From Henriciella sp045287255 (GTDB lineage Bacteria > Pseudomonadota > Alphaproteobacteria > Caulobacterales > Hyphomonadaceae), in NCBI RefSeq assembly GCF_045287255.1, contig NZ_CP137142.1:248001-312000 (forward strand): a stretch of 64,000 bases of DNA. The letters are read 5' to 3'. This document shows, in pieces, positions 49,690 to 58,731 of the stretch. The translations under genes and the position numbers were made by a program. Position 1 is the stretch's first letter, and each line of letters begins with the position of its first letter. The notes under the pieces were generated by a model. The model was given only the letters and a program-made list of their open reading frames with translations, was not told where the DNA came from and did no database searches.

Positions 49690-51168
49690 TCAAAGCCACA
49701 TGACAAAACCAAAGACAACCTCACTATTGGGCTCAATCATGTCAGCTCGGATAGGCCGCTGTGGTATGCGTTGAGTGATGTCATTGGTTCGAAACTGCAG
49801 ACGGGTCGAACACCTACAATTGAAAAGGCGATCACATTCACACCGGGCCCCATCCAGGAGGGTCTCAAGACATTCAATCTGTTCCAGAACCCGAAGTATC
49901 AGATCGATCCGACAGAGGATGATCTCTTCACCAAGCTCATCAATTTGCGTGATCTCACTCATAAGTCGAAACCTGAAAACAAGGCGCTGAAGATTCTTGC
50001 TAACTCAACTTGCTACGGCATTTTGGTTGAGGTCCTGCGTGACAATGCACCAAAGCCCGAACCAATAGTCGTTTATGGTGCGAGCGGGACCTGTATTAAA
50101 AGGCTTTCAGAAGCGATTGAAGAACCGGGGAAGTTCTTCCATCCACTATTGGCGACGCTCATCACATCTGCGGCGCGTTTGATGCTTTCGATCACGGAAC
50201 GGCTAGGGTCTGATCGAGGTCTAAGCTGGGCGTTTTGCGATACCGATAGTCTAGCACTCGCAAGACCTGAAGGCATGTCCCGCGATGAATTTCGGAAGCG
50301 TGTCCACGAGATCGTCGATTGGTTTGCGGGTTTGAACCCATACGAGAAAAAAGGGTCGATTCTTCAAATCGAGGACGTGAATTGCGTCCCAAAAAAGAAG
50401 ACCCTGGAACCGCTTTACTGCTATGCGATTTCAGCCAAGCGTTACACGCTATTCAACATGGGTGCAGATGGTCCGCTCATTAGAAAAGCGTCCGCGCACG
50501 GGCTTGGGCATTTGATGAGACCTTATGAAGGAGATACGCCCAATCCGGAGTTTGGAAACATCGGCGTTAAACTCTGGCAGCATGACATATGGCAATGTAT
50601 TCTAAGCTCGGCTTTGGGCGGGAAACCAAATCAGGTTCAATATGACCATCACCCAGCAATGCAGCGAACGGCGTTTCAACGATATGGTGCAACCAGTCCA
50701 GCGCTTCTGCGGTGGATGAAACATCATAACGAGGGCAAGTCTTATCGCGAGCAGGTAAAACCGTTTGGCTTTATGATGGCTCCTATGCCGCGTTCGGGTG
50801 CATTCGCAAACGAAGCGCCACAGCGAATTGTAAGTGAAGTCAAACGGGGAGCTCCGAAGAAAAACAAAGCGCCGAAGCCGATTGCAACTTTCGAGCGGAA
50901 CCTGGAGCTTGCAGCGGAACAGGTTTTTGATCGGGATACAGGTGATGAGGTTTCACCAGATCAGCTTCGGACTATGGAGGAAGCCCTCGCACTGTTTCAT
51001 CTGAGCACAGAAGACAAGTTTGAAAATGGTGGGCCATGGGACATGGGACCGACACGACGACGACATATTCAGGTTTCAGTCATCTCACTTATCGGAAAAG
51101 AGGCAAATAAAGTGGGCGATTCTGGAGAGATTAATCCACTTTCGAAGGTGGTGTCAGAGTATTCTTAG
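49690..51168 (+). pseudogene. Family-B DNA polymerase, N-terminus lost to the IS3 element
   Basis: The frame from the IS edge to 51168 (about 492 codons) carries the C-terminal motifs of family-B polymerases. Motif B is KILANSTCYGILVE (K-x3-NS-x-YG), motif C is AFCDTDSLALA (DTDS), and AKRYTLFN matches the K-x-Y motif. The exonuclease domain and palm motif A, which should precede, are absent: the frame upstream is IS3 sequence. It cannot make a working polymerase unless the missing part is supplied elsewhere. A start inside the IS at 49210 would give a chimera. Confidence 0.75.
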
Positions 51169-51230
51169 GTAGATTGCAACGAGCCGAACTGGCTCAGGTC
51201 CGGAGACTAAGCTCAGCAAGGGGTAGCAAC

Positions 51231-51821
51231 ATGTTCAGCTTACTAACAACAACGCTCGCTATAATCGGCGGGTTCTCCCTTTTGGTACTTATCGCGTTCA
51301 TAGGAGCTTGGTTTCGCAATCAGGGGCGCAAGAGCTTTAAGTCCGAAAACGGGCTTAACTCCTGCTCCTACGGCGGAGGAAAGCTTTTAGGGGTTAATGA
51401 CAATGAGAACCTGATAGCGTTTCAGAGTGATTCCTGGCAGGATCTAAAAGTCCCGGCAGGCGAGGTCGAGCGTGTCGAACTCCGCATCAACGGTAAAGTG
51501 GTTCAGAGCTTGGAGCCTCAAAAAAGCTCCCAAATCGAAGTTGTCCGCAAGTTCGCGGTTGATCAACAGAATTTGGTTGTGGCAGGCATAGATGCAGAAC
51601 ATGAACCAGAACAATTGCGGAGTCTGACGCTCGCAATTTTTTCGAGTAATCTGCCGCTTGGTCATATCCACACATTTTGGGAACACAAAAATAAGGACTT
51701 AAAACCTCGCGGGTTTGCCGATGACTTTGAATACAGTCAGTGGTGGCTCAGGAGGATAAGATCATTGATCGTCGGAGAGAGAGACCAAGATGTTGAAGAG
51801 TTCTTTCAAGCTCATGGATGA
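51231..51821 (+). CDS. Hypothetical single-pass membrane protein
   Basis: A 196-aa protein with one N-terminal membrane helix (SLLTTTLAIIGGFSLLVLIA, continuing IAFIGAW) followed by a soluble part rich in charged residues, ending SQWWLRRIRSLIVGERDQDV. ATG 51231 follows AAGGGG by 7 nt. I do not recognise a family. It lies between the polymerase remnant and the DNase I-fold gene. The membrane anchor could hold a complex of the island at the membrane, but nothing shows this. Confidence 0.65.
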   Translation: MFSLLTTTLAIIGGFSLLVLIAFIGAWFRNQGRKSFKSENGLNSCSYGGGKLLGVNDNENLIAFQSDSWQDLKVPAGEVERVELRINGKVVQSLEPQKSSQIEVVRKFAVDQQNLVVAGIDAEHEPEQLRSLTLAIFSSNLPLGHIHTFWEHKNKDLKPRGFADDFEYSQWWLRRIRSLIVGERDQDVEEFFQAHG

Positions 51822-51864
51822 CAGTTGATAGCTCTAAAGCTGTCGGGTAGTTCCTTTCCTCGAG

Positions 51865-52602
51865 ATGCACTACCGCATTATCAATTGGAACATCGAGCGA
51901 CATGGCCCAGGCTCGTGGCAAGCCGCCTCTTTGACCGGAGATATCGCCGTGTTAAAGCCCGATCTTGTGTGTCTCACCGAGGCGTGGAAGCAAACACTAA
52001 GTCAACTAGACGGCTATTCCGTTTCTGCCCCTGGAGCAGCTTGGAGCGCACAAGATCCGGATGAGCGGAAAGTCTTACTCTGGTCGCGTAGGTCCTGGGA
52101 AAACGTCGAGGTAGCTCACGAGCTTGATTCCTTAGGTGGCTGTCTGACGGGGCTCACGACGATCGGTCCAGACAAAGTGCGGATTGTTGGACTTTGCATA
52201 CCCTATCAGTTCGCAAGTCCGTTGGGCCAAGTATCCAAGGCTAAACAATGGGAAATGCACGAGCGCTTCTTGTGCAAACTGGAGCCCTTGCTGAGCAAAT
52301 GGTCAACTGAACGACCAATGATTGTACTTGGAGATTTTAATCGACGCATGCCCCGGTCCTGGGGACCGAAAAAGTCGTATGAACTTCTTGAGCGTGTTTT
52401 CGAGAGATTGAACATCGTAACTACTGGCTCGTTAGATAACGTAGATGATCGGACCGTCGATCATGTTGCCGTTTCTAGTCAGTTTAATCCTTCGCAGGTA
52501 ATGGGTATACCAGCTGAGTCGGCAGATGGACGTAAGCGTTCCGATCACTTTGGGGTTATGGTTGATTGTCTGTACACCGGTTTCCAAACGCGGCATTTCT
52601 GA
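51865..52602 (+). CDS. Endonuclease/exonuclease/phosphatase-family protein
   Basis: A 245-aa DNase I-fold protein with the metal and catalytic motifs in order: IINWNIERHG (Asn), LVCLTEAWK (Glu), IVLGDFNRRMPR (Asp/Asn), RTVDHVAVSS and RKRSDHFGVM (His). No signal peptide is present, so it acts in the cytoplasm, perhaps on DNA. It is unrelated in detail to the CdtB-like protein at 10548. It stands with two more nuclease- or repair-like proteins on the same strand. Confidence 0.9.
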   Translation: MHYRIINWNIERHGPGSWQAASLTGDIAVLKPDLVCLTEAWKQTLSQLDGYSVSAPGAAWSAQDPDERKVLLWSRRSWENVEVAHELDSLGGCLTGLTTIGPDKVRIVGLCIPYQFASPLGQVSKAKQWEMHERFLCKLEPLLSKWSTERPMIVLGDFNRRMPRSWGPKKSYELLERVFERLNIVTTGSLDNVDDRTVDHVAVSSQFNPSQVMGIPAESADGRKRSDHFGVMVDCLYTGFQTRHF

Positions 52603-52645
52603 AATTGAACCTAACTTTTTATAGTTTTTTGCAGTACGTAGCGGC

Positions 52646-53761
52646 ATGGCGAGACTTCCGATTTTTACAGAGACAGCCGACGGGCAGTTGATGCCCATGC
52701 GACCGAGTGCACCTCCCGACGAAGATAGCCTTCAAGATCTGATCGGAAGGTTCCCGGAGGTGATTTCTGGCGATGGGGAACCTCTTTTGCTTGTTAGACG
52801 AGAACAAACAGTACCAGATACCATGGACGGAGCCTCGCGATGGTCGCTTGATCATTTGTTTATTAGCCGCAATGCCATTCCGGTACTTGTTGAAGTGAAG
52901 CGAGCAACCGACAGTCGGATCCGTCGTGAGGTGATCGGACAATTAATGGACTATGCCGCTAATGGAGTCGCATATTGGCAGCCAGGCTCATTGGCAGAAG
53001 CGTTTGAGAAACACTGCCAATCTGAAGGGCTTGATTGTGATATCGCGATTGCTCAATTCTTGGGTGATGAAGACCCTCAGGACTTCTGGAATCAGGTCGA
53101 TGCAAACCTCGCTGCGGGTCGCATCCGCTTAATTATTGCCACGGACGCTATTCCGAAGGAGTTGGCGCGAATTGTGGAATTCCTGAACGAACAGATGCGC
53201 TGTACGGTGCTGGCTGTCGAACTAACCTATTTTGAGTCTGAAGATGGTCGCCGGACGCTGGCGCCGAAAATTATCGGGGAGACAGAGCGTACGGAACTCT
53301 CCAAAAGGAAAAATCGACCAATTCCCGACCCCATCTCTGTAGAAGACTGGCTAGAGAAGCACATTGCGGGGAAAGGAGACCCCACACTTCAAGGAACCCA
53401 TCATCTGATCAACTTGGTGCGCGGAATGGACGGAAACGTCACCGTTTCGGAGCAACAGGGGTCCATACTCGCAAATTGGAACATAGGAAACGGAGCAGTC
53501 ACATGGCCGTTCGTGCTCGGCAAGAACGGCCGGCTGGGTATTAGCTTCGGTTGGATCAAGTCTCGACCCGCGTTACGCGATGAAGCCACTCGCGGAGAGT
53601 TCCTGCAAAGAATGCATGAGGCAGTGGGCGGACTGAGCACTAGCAACGCAAATGGGCATCCAACATTTCCGATCGAACGATTGAGCGATCCGATTATGGC
53701 GAAAGCGTTCGACGAATGCGCAAGGGAGCTTGTGGGATTGGCTTTGGCAGCCAAAGAATGA
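52646..53761 (+). CDS. PD-(D/E)XK-type nuclease domain protein
   Basis: A 371-aa protein with the nuclease core SLDHLFISRNAIPVLVEVKR near residues 70-89: the Asp, then a hydrophobic strand ending in E-V-K. QLMDYAANG is the helix that follows in this family. Residues 1-60 give a helical start with ESVISGDGEPLLLVR-like strands. The C-terminal 140 residues form an additional unknown domain. It is probably a DNA endonuclease or a restriction-like protein that acts with the neighbour genes; no methyltransferase partner is in the island. Confidence 0.78.
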   Translation: MARLPIFTETADGQLMPMRPSAPPDEDSLQDLIGRFPEVISGDGEPLLLVRREQTVPDTMDGASRWSLDHLFISRNAIPVLVEVKRATDSRIRREVIGQLMDYAANGVAYWQPGSLAEAFEKHCQSEGLDCDIAIAQFLGDEDPQDFWNQVDANLAAGRIRLIIATDAIPKELARIVEFLNEQMRCTVLAVELTYFESEDGRRTLAPKIIGETERTELSKRKNRPIPDPISVEDWLEKHIAGKGDPTLQGTHHLINLVRGMDGNVTVSEQQGSILANWNIGNGAVTWPFVLGKNGRLGISFGWIKSRPALRDEATRGEFLQRMHEAVGGLSTSNANGHPTFPIERLSDPIMAKAFDECARELVGLALAAKE

Positions 53762-53868
53762 TGATGTATACTCGCTGTGACACGGGGTTGGTTTGCAGTA
53801 GGCTGGGGTGCGGTTGAGCCTGGGGTTAACGAAGCGGTCAGTGTTGATTGATTAGGGGGTGAAAGTAG

Positions 53869-54516
53869 ATGGCTTCTGACTTACTTGATGACTACGTTCA
53901 TAGGTTTCTAGGTTACGGTAATCCAGAGGCGTCATTATGGCATGTTGGAATGGAAGAAGCGGGTAATCCCGAAACTATGCCAAAGAGACTCAGCATTTGG
54001 CAGCAGCGCGGCAGTAAGATTTTTGAGGATAGCGCAGAGTTTAAGCTACTTATCGACCCTGAGAATATATATTTCAGAGCTGATAACCGCGTACAATTCA
54101 CCCTAAACCGAATGATTAGATTAGAGTTTGGGTATACAGGTCTCGAAATTTTAACGGCACTCGATGTCAGGCGCTATCAGCAAGCAGCGTGGGGCAAGTT
54201 TGATGGGAAATCTGCAGCAATTGAGCTTTCAGCAGTACCTCGCAGGAGCTTAGGTCAAGATTATCCTTACAGTACAAAAAGAGCTTTCAATGAGTTTCTC
54301 AGGCAAGAAAGGACCGATTTCATTGCCGAAAACATAAAGAAGTACCGCCCACGCGATGTTGTCTTTTATGGGACAAGCAAAAAGTATACAGCCTTTTGGA
54401 AGGTCATTACTGAAAAGTGTATGGACCAGTCGACCAATTTCCACATTGTGGAGCACCCAAATTCGCGCAAGTGGAATTTGGATCGCTATCATGGATTTGG
54501 GAAATTGATTCCGTAA
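53869..54516 (+). CDS. Unknown protein, weakly like the uracil-DNA glycosylase fold
   Basis: A 215-aa soluble protein. FLGYGNPEASLWHVGMEEAG near residue 13 resembles the first motif of uracil-DNA glycosylase-like proteins, in which a W-x-I/V-G-x-E strand binds the DNA. The end has DVVFYGTSKKYTAFW followed by HIVEHPNSRKWNLDRYHG, like the second strand with its His-Pro loop. This relation is weak and read by eye. AGGGGGTGAAAG precedes the ATG by about 5 nt. The 218 bp after it up to the right repeat are AT-rich, with no gene. Confidence 0.6.
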   Translation: MASDLLDDYVHRFLGYGNPEASLWHVGMEEAGNPETMPKRLSIWQQRGSKIFEDSAEFKLLIDPENIYFRADNRVQFTLNRMIRLEFGYTGLEILTALDVRRYQQAAWGKFDGKSAAIELSAVPRRSLGQDYPYSTKRAFNEFLRQERTDFIAENIKKYRPRDVVFYGTSKKYTAFWKVITEKCMDQSTNFHIVEHPNSRKWNLDRYHGFGKLIP

Positions 54517-54734
54517 TTCGCAAATGATCAGTTTGGTGAGCGTTGGAATGCAAAGGCATGAATATTTGATATTACATTGAAATATCTATCAATAAGCATA
54601 TTGCCAATATGTATATCCTACGAAACTAGATTAACTTCTTTATGCTGCCAATAATGTATGATCCTGCGGTAGACTAAAGGCCCGTAAGTTTCTCCACAGG
54701 TCCTCGATTAATTATTTCCGGAGATAGCTATACC

Positions 54735-54751
54735 CCCCGCCGCAGGGGCAG
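54735..54751. repeat. Right copy of 17-bp direct repeat flanking the island
   Basis: CCCCGCCGCAGGGGCAG, same orientation as 48398-48414. Here the stem-loop lacks the T-run on its left, so read on the minus strand after trxA it is only half a terminator. Confidence 0.7.
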
Positions 54752-54781
54752 AGCTTGTTTTGATTTCAGCTTTGAAAAAAC

Positions 54782-55099
54782 TTAAGCGTTTTCCTTGATC
54801 CAGTCGGAAATACGTTGCTTTGACATTGCACCAAGGTGGGTGCTGGCAACCTTGCCATCCTTGAACAACATTAGCGTTGGCAGGCCACGAACGCCGAACT
54901 TGCTGGCCGCCATTGGGTTGTCGTCGACATTAAGCTTGGCAACTTTGATCTGGCCAGACAGCTCGTCTGCAACCGCGTCCAGATGCGGGGCCATTTGCTT
55001 ACATGGCCCACACCATTCGGCCCAGAAGTCCACAACCACTGGCGTATCACCAGCGATGGCTTCGTCGAAATTATCGTCCGTAATTTGCTCAGCGGCCAT
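54782..55099 (-). CDS. trxA: Thioredoxin
   Basis: A 105-aa thioredoxin with active site WAEWCGPCKQMAPH (CGPC). Family residues follow: VDDNPMAASKFGVRGLPTLM with the cis-proline P of LPT. It reduces protein disulphides, including MsrA. AGGAGG lies 6 nt before the ATG. The island was inserted right after its stop; its original terminator has been displaced. Confidence 0.97.
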   Translation of the reverse strand: MAAEQITDDNFDEAIAGDTPVVVDFWAEWCGPCKQMAPHLDAVADELSGQIKVAKLNVDDNPMAASKFGVRGLPTLMLFKDGKVASTHLGAMSKQRISDWIKENA

Positions 55100-55155
55100 A
55101 TTCAGCCTCCTTTATTCACTATCCTGGCGAATAAGATAGGGACTCAACGCCCGGG

Positions 55156-58100
55156 TCAAACCCCTATGTTCAGACCCTTTAGAGATTCTGACAGAAGCAC
55201 GTCCGGCAAGCCAACCAGATGCGGGCCATCTGTGTAAAGAAGGGCGCACTCAACCGCTTTATCTGGGTAGATTTGGCTGAGGATCGCCTGATAAGCGGCC
55301 ATCTGCTTGAGGTAAGCAGAGCTAACATCACTTGCTTGTGTGGGCGCGGGCTGGTCAGTCTTGTAATCGATAATCAGGACTTTCGTGTCGCTCACCAGCA
55401 AGCGGTCAACGCGGCCATTGATGATTTGGTTTTCGCCAAGTTTGCCGACCACTGGAACCTCGCTCCGCCCAGCCGGGCTGAAGATGTCGGCGAATTGGGG
55501 GTCATTGAGAGTCTTCAAAGAAACTGAAATGATTTCAGAGACCTGCTCCTGCGAAAGTGTGTCTTCGGCGGCCAAAAACCGCTCGGCTGCGGCTTGTCGA
55601 TCCGCTATGGAGAGCAAAGGTAGACGCTGGAGCAAGTCGTGGATCAGGCGGCCACGGCGCAGGCGCTCGCGGCGCTTTTCGCCAAACGGGCTGATCGTGA
55701 TGGCCGGGCTGGCATCGAGTCTGGAGGGCGACAAAGGGGCCATGAGGGGCGCTTCAGTAGGCGCTGGCTGGCTGATCCATGACGGCGCAGCGGTCCCTTG
55801 CCTGTCACTCGCTATCTTGCGCGGCAGGCATATTGGATCGCCGCCAATCGCCAGCACGCTATCGAGCCGTTCGCCATCCTCCGGCGGCGCATTTGCGGTC
55901 AGGTCGCACATCGCCATCTGGCACCAGCGATACCAGGAGGATTTGGCATAACCGGTCTTCTTGTTCTGCCCGCTTTCAGCCCCGCATATAATCAGTCGGT
56001 CCTGCGCGCGGGTCAGCGCGACATAGAGCAGGCGACGGGATTCACGCTCAGCAGCGGCATCGCGTAAGGCGCGTAACTCGGCGAGCACAGCATTGTCGCT
56101 GCCTTTGCTGCCAGAGTGTAGCGGGACGCCATCCGCGGACAGGAAAATCGGGCTATCATTGGTCTTGGTGGCCGCAGTTGTATCCGGCAGGATCACAAAC
56201 GGGGCCTGCAAGCCCTTGGCCCCATGCACGGTCATGACCCGGATTTCGCGCTCCGGTTCGCCGAGGTCGCGTTTCAGGTCACTCTCATCCGCCTCAATCT
56301 CTTCCAGAAAGCGCTGCAAGCTGGCCGGGGCGGCCATATCATGGCGCAAGGCCTTGGCGAGCAAGGCACGAACGGGGTCGCGAACGGGTTCACCAAGGCG
56401 CTGGACAAGGCGATCAAAACCCGTCGTACCCTCCGGATCAATCGCTTCATAGAGGGTGCGGGCCAGAAAGGCATGCACGCCTGAGCCAGCATGATCGAGC
56501 AGGCCCTGACAGAAGGCGCGGGCCTGCGCAAAGACCGGGTCTGTGCTGGCCGAGAGCCTTTCCCACAGGCTCGCATCGCCGCGATCATGAGCGAGTGGGA
56601 AAAGATGATGATCATCATTGATAAGGCCGCAGAATGGCCCGCGCAGAATTTCTGCGAGCGTCAGGTCATCACCCGGTTGTAGGGTAAAACGCAGCAGGTT
56701 CAGACAGTCCTGAACGCCAAGGACATCCAGCAACTTTAGCCGATCGGCCCCAGCCACAGGCAAGTTCAATTTCTTCAGGTTCTCAATGATCGCATTGAAG
56801 AGTGGCCCACGCTGGCGCACGAGGATAAGTATATCCTGCGGTTCCAGTGGGCTGCGCGACCATTCGCGGGTTGCCCGATCCTCGCGCCAGATGGTTTCGC
56901 CCTGATCAATCGCTTGGCGGACCGTTTTGGCGATCGCTTCGGCGAGGCGACGCGTTGGCGCATTTTCCGGCACATGATCGACAGGCAACCATGGATCGTC
57001 GGGTTCTGCATCGCCATTTTCGCGCGTGATCAGGGGCCACAGCTCAACCCGGCCCGGCTGATTGGCGCGCCGTGGTTCATGGCGGGAGAGGTTGGCATCA
57101 AAGGGTGGTGCCGCATCGGTTGTGGCATCCGGTAGAGGTGCCAGTTCCCGTACCTTATCGACAAAGGTCAGGACTTCCGGGCTGGAGCGGAAGGACATGA
57201 CCATTTCCGGGAGCTGGGCGGCGCTATGCAGGGCTTCCTCGCGCTGAATAAAGCCGCGTCGCTCGCGCTCAAACTGTTCCTGATCCGCGCCTTGGAAGGA
57301 ATAGATTGACTGTTTTGGGTCACCCACGACAAATTGCGTGCGTGGCTCGGCGCTGCGTTCGCGACCTTGCCCGGCCTGAAATTCCTCGACCAGCGCATTG
57401 ATCAGATCCCATTGGCGCGGCGAGGTATCCTGAGCTTCATCGAGCAGGATATGGGTCAGGCCGCCATCAAGCTTGTAGAGCACCCATTGCGCCGCGTTCG
57501 AGACGGTCAACAGGCGGCGGGTCTGTTCGATCAGGTCATCAAAGTCGAGCGCCGCGCGTTTGCGCTTTTCGCTCTGATACGCCGCAACGATCGGCAAACC
57601 AAGCGTTAACAAGGCCTCGCTGCGCTCTGCCGCTTCAATCGATTTCAGGGCCGTATGTGCGGCTTTTATCCGGGTGATCTCTCGCCCTTCTGCGCCCTTG
57701 ACCTGAAACAGGTCAGGGATAACCGCGTCATCCTTGTGGCAGGCGCCGTAGGGGTTGGATTTTGCCCAGTCGCCCGAAGCTGTTGTGAAGACACGCAGCC
57801 AGACCGCCCAGCGATCCAGAGCTGGAGCCTCAGAGCAGGCGAAACGAATGGCCTCGGCAAGCTTATGGTCCTTGCCAGTCGCCTTGGGGTGGCCCGAAAT
57901 CACATCAGCCAGCGGGACAAGCTCTGCACGCGGGAACGCAGCGCCTATGGTCTCTTCGATCAGCGCTTCGCTGCTTCCCTCCAGCGCGCCCATGGCTTCC
58001 CGGATCAGGGCGCTCATCGGTGCGGCGCTATCGCGTAAGCGGCGACTGAAGGCCAGCAAAGGCTCGCGCTGGAACCGCAAAGTCTCAAGCGCGGCCTTGA

Positions 58101-58731
58101 TCCCGCGCCCGCCTGTGGCGCGCGACAGGGTGATCACCGCCTCTTCATGCTCAGCCGCAGCGCGCTCAATCTCAAAATTGAGGACTGCCTGCCACAGCTC
58201 ATCAGCCTCACGGTCTTCAATTTCCTTGAAACCGGGCGCGATGCCCGCCTCTAGCGGAAACCGTCGCAGGATCCGCGCACAGAAGGCGTGAATGGTCTCA
58301 ATCCGCAGGCCGCCGGGGGTTTCCAGCGCGCGGGCAAACAGGGTCCGGGCATCGCGCAGGTCTTCGGCGCTATAGTCACTTGGCCTCCGCCCTTCGAGGC
58401 GGGAGAGGTTCTTACGCAGCGTCTCATCGCTGGCGATCGACCAGTCGCCCAGGGTCGCAAACAGGCGGCTCAGCATCTCATTGGCGGCGGCTTTGGTATA
58501 GGTGACGCAGAGGATGGAATCGGGCGGCGCGCCCTTGCGGCCATCGGGCCGGGTCAGCAGCAGGCGGGCAACGCGGTCGATCAGGACTTTGGTTTTGCCT
58601 GATCCGGCATTGGCTTCGACCCAGGCGGAGCGCTCCGGATTCGCAGCGATCGCTTGTGCGCCAATGGCGGCGGTGAAAGCCAGGCTATCGGGGGAAGCGA
58701 CCGGGCCGATCTGGTCGATGGAATGGCTCAT
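55156..58731 (-). CDS. addA: ATP-dependent helicase-nuclease subunit AddA
   Basis: An 1191-aa UvrD-type helicase with a C-terminal RecB-type nuclease. Walker A is VEANAGSGKTKVL near 42, Walker B LLDEAQDTSPRQWDLI near 400, helicase motif III-like FVVGDPKQSIYSFQGA, and motif VI VALTRAQDRLI. The nuclease core is KVLIIDYKTDQPAP near the end. With AddB it resects double-strand ends for RecA. ATG 58731 overlaps the addB stop (ATGA); the earlier ATG 58746 is unlikely. Length and domain order are normal. Confidence 0.96.
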   Translation of the reverse strand: MSHSIDQIGPVASPDSLAFTAAIGAQAIAANPERSAWVEANAGSGKTKVLIDRVARLLLTRPDGRKGAPPDSILCVTYTKAAANEMLSRLFATLGDWSIASDETLRKNLSRLEGRRPSDYSAEDLRDARTLFARALETPGGLRIETIHAFCARILRRFPLEAGIAPGFKEIEDREADELWQAVLNFEIERAAAEHEEAVITLSRATGGRGIKAALETLRFQREPLLAFSRRLRDSAAPMSALIREAMGALEGSSEALIEETIGAAFPRAELVPLADVISGHPKATGKDHKLAEAIRFACSEAPALDRWAVWLRVFTTASGDWAKSNPYGACHKDDAVIPDLFQVKGAEGREITRIKAAHTALKSIEAAERSEALLTLGLPIVAAYQSEKRKRAALDFDDLIEQTRRLLTVSNAAQWVLYKLDGGLTHILLDEAQDTSPRQWDLINALVEEFQAGQGRERSAEPRTQFVVGDPKQSIYSFQGADQEQFERERRGFIQREEALHSAAQLPEMVMSFRSSPEVLTFVDKVRELAPLPDATTDAAPPFDANLSRHEPRRANQPGRVELWPLITRENGDAEPDDPWLPVDHVPENAPTRRLAEAIAKTVRQAIDQGETIWREDRATREWSRSPLEPQDILILVRQRGPLFNAIIENLKKLNLPVAGADRLKLLDVLGVQDCLNLLRFTLQPGDDLTLAEILRGPFCGLINDDHHLFPLAHDRGDASLWERLSASTDPVFAQARAFCQGLLDHAGSGVHAFLARTLYEAIDPEGTTGFDRLVQRLGEPVRDPVRALLAKALRHDMAAPASLQRFLEEIEADESDLKRDLGEPEREIRVMTVHGAKGLQAPFVILPDTTAATKTNDSPIFLSADGVPLHSGSKGSDNAVLAELRALRDAAAERESRRLLYVALTRAQDRLIICGAESGQNKKTGYAKSSWYRWCQMAMCDLTANAPPEDGERLDSVLAIGGDPICLPRKIASDRQGTAAPSWISQPAPTEAPLMAPLSPSRLDASPAITISPFGEKRRERLRRGRLIHDLLQRLPLLSIADRQAAAERFLAAEDTLSQEQVSEIISVSLKTLNDPQFADIFSPAGRSEVPVVGKLGENQIINGRVDRLLVSDTKVLIIDYKTDQPAPTQASDVSSAYLKQMAAYQAILSQIYPDKAVECALLYTDGPHLVGLPDVLLSESLKGLNIGV

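Larger units (their letters stand above)
48415..54751. mobile_element. 6.3-kb inserted island between direct repeats
   Basis: The segment between the two 17-bp repeats holds an IS3-family element, a truncated family-B DNA polymerase, a membrane protein, a DNase I-fold protein, a PD-(D/E)XK-like nuclease and a 215-aa protein. All five non-IS genes read in the + direction. Housekeeping genes resume on both sides, and joining the repeats would restore a perfect terminator after trxA. No integrase gene is present; it could have been lost with the left part that the IS3 element replaced. Confidence 0.65.
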
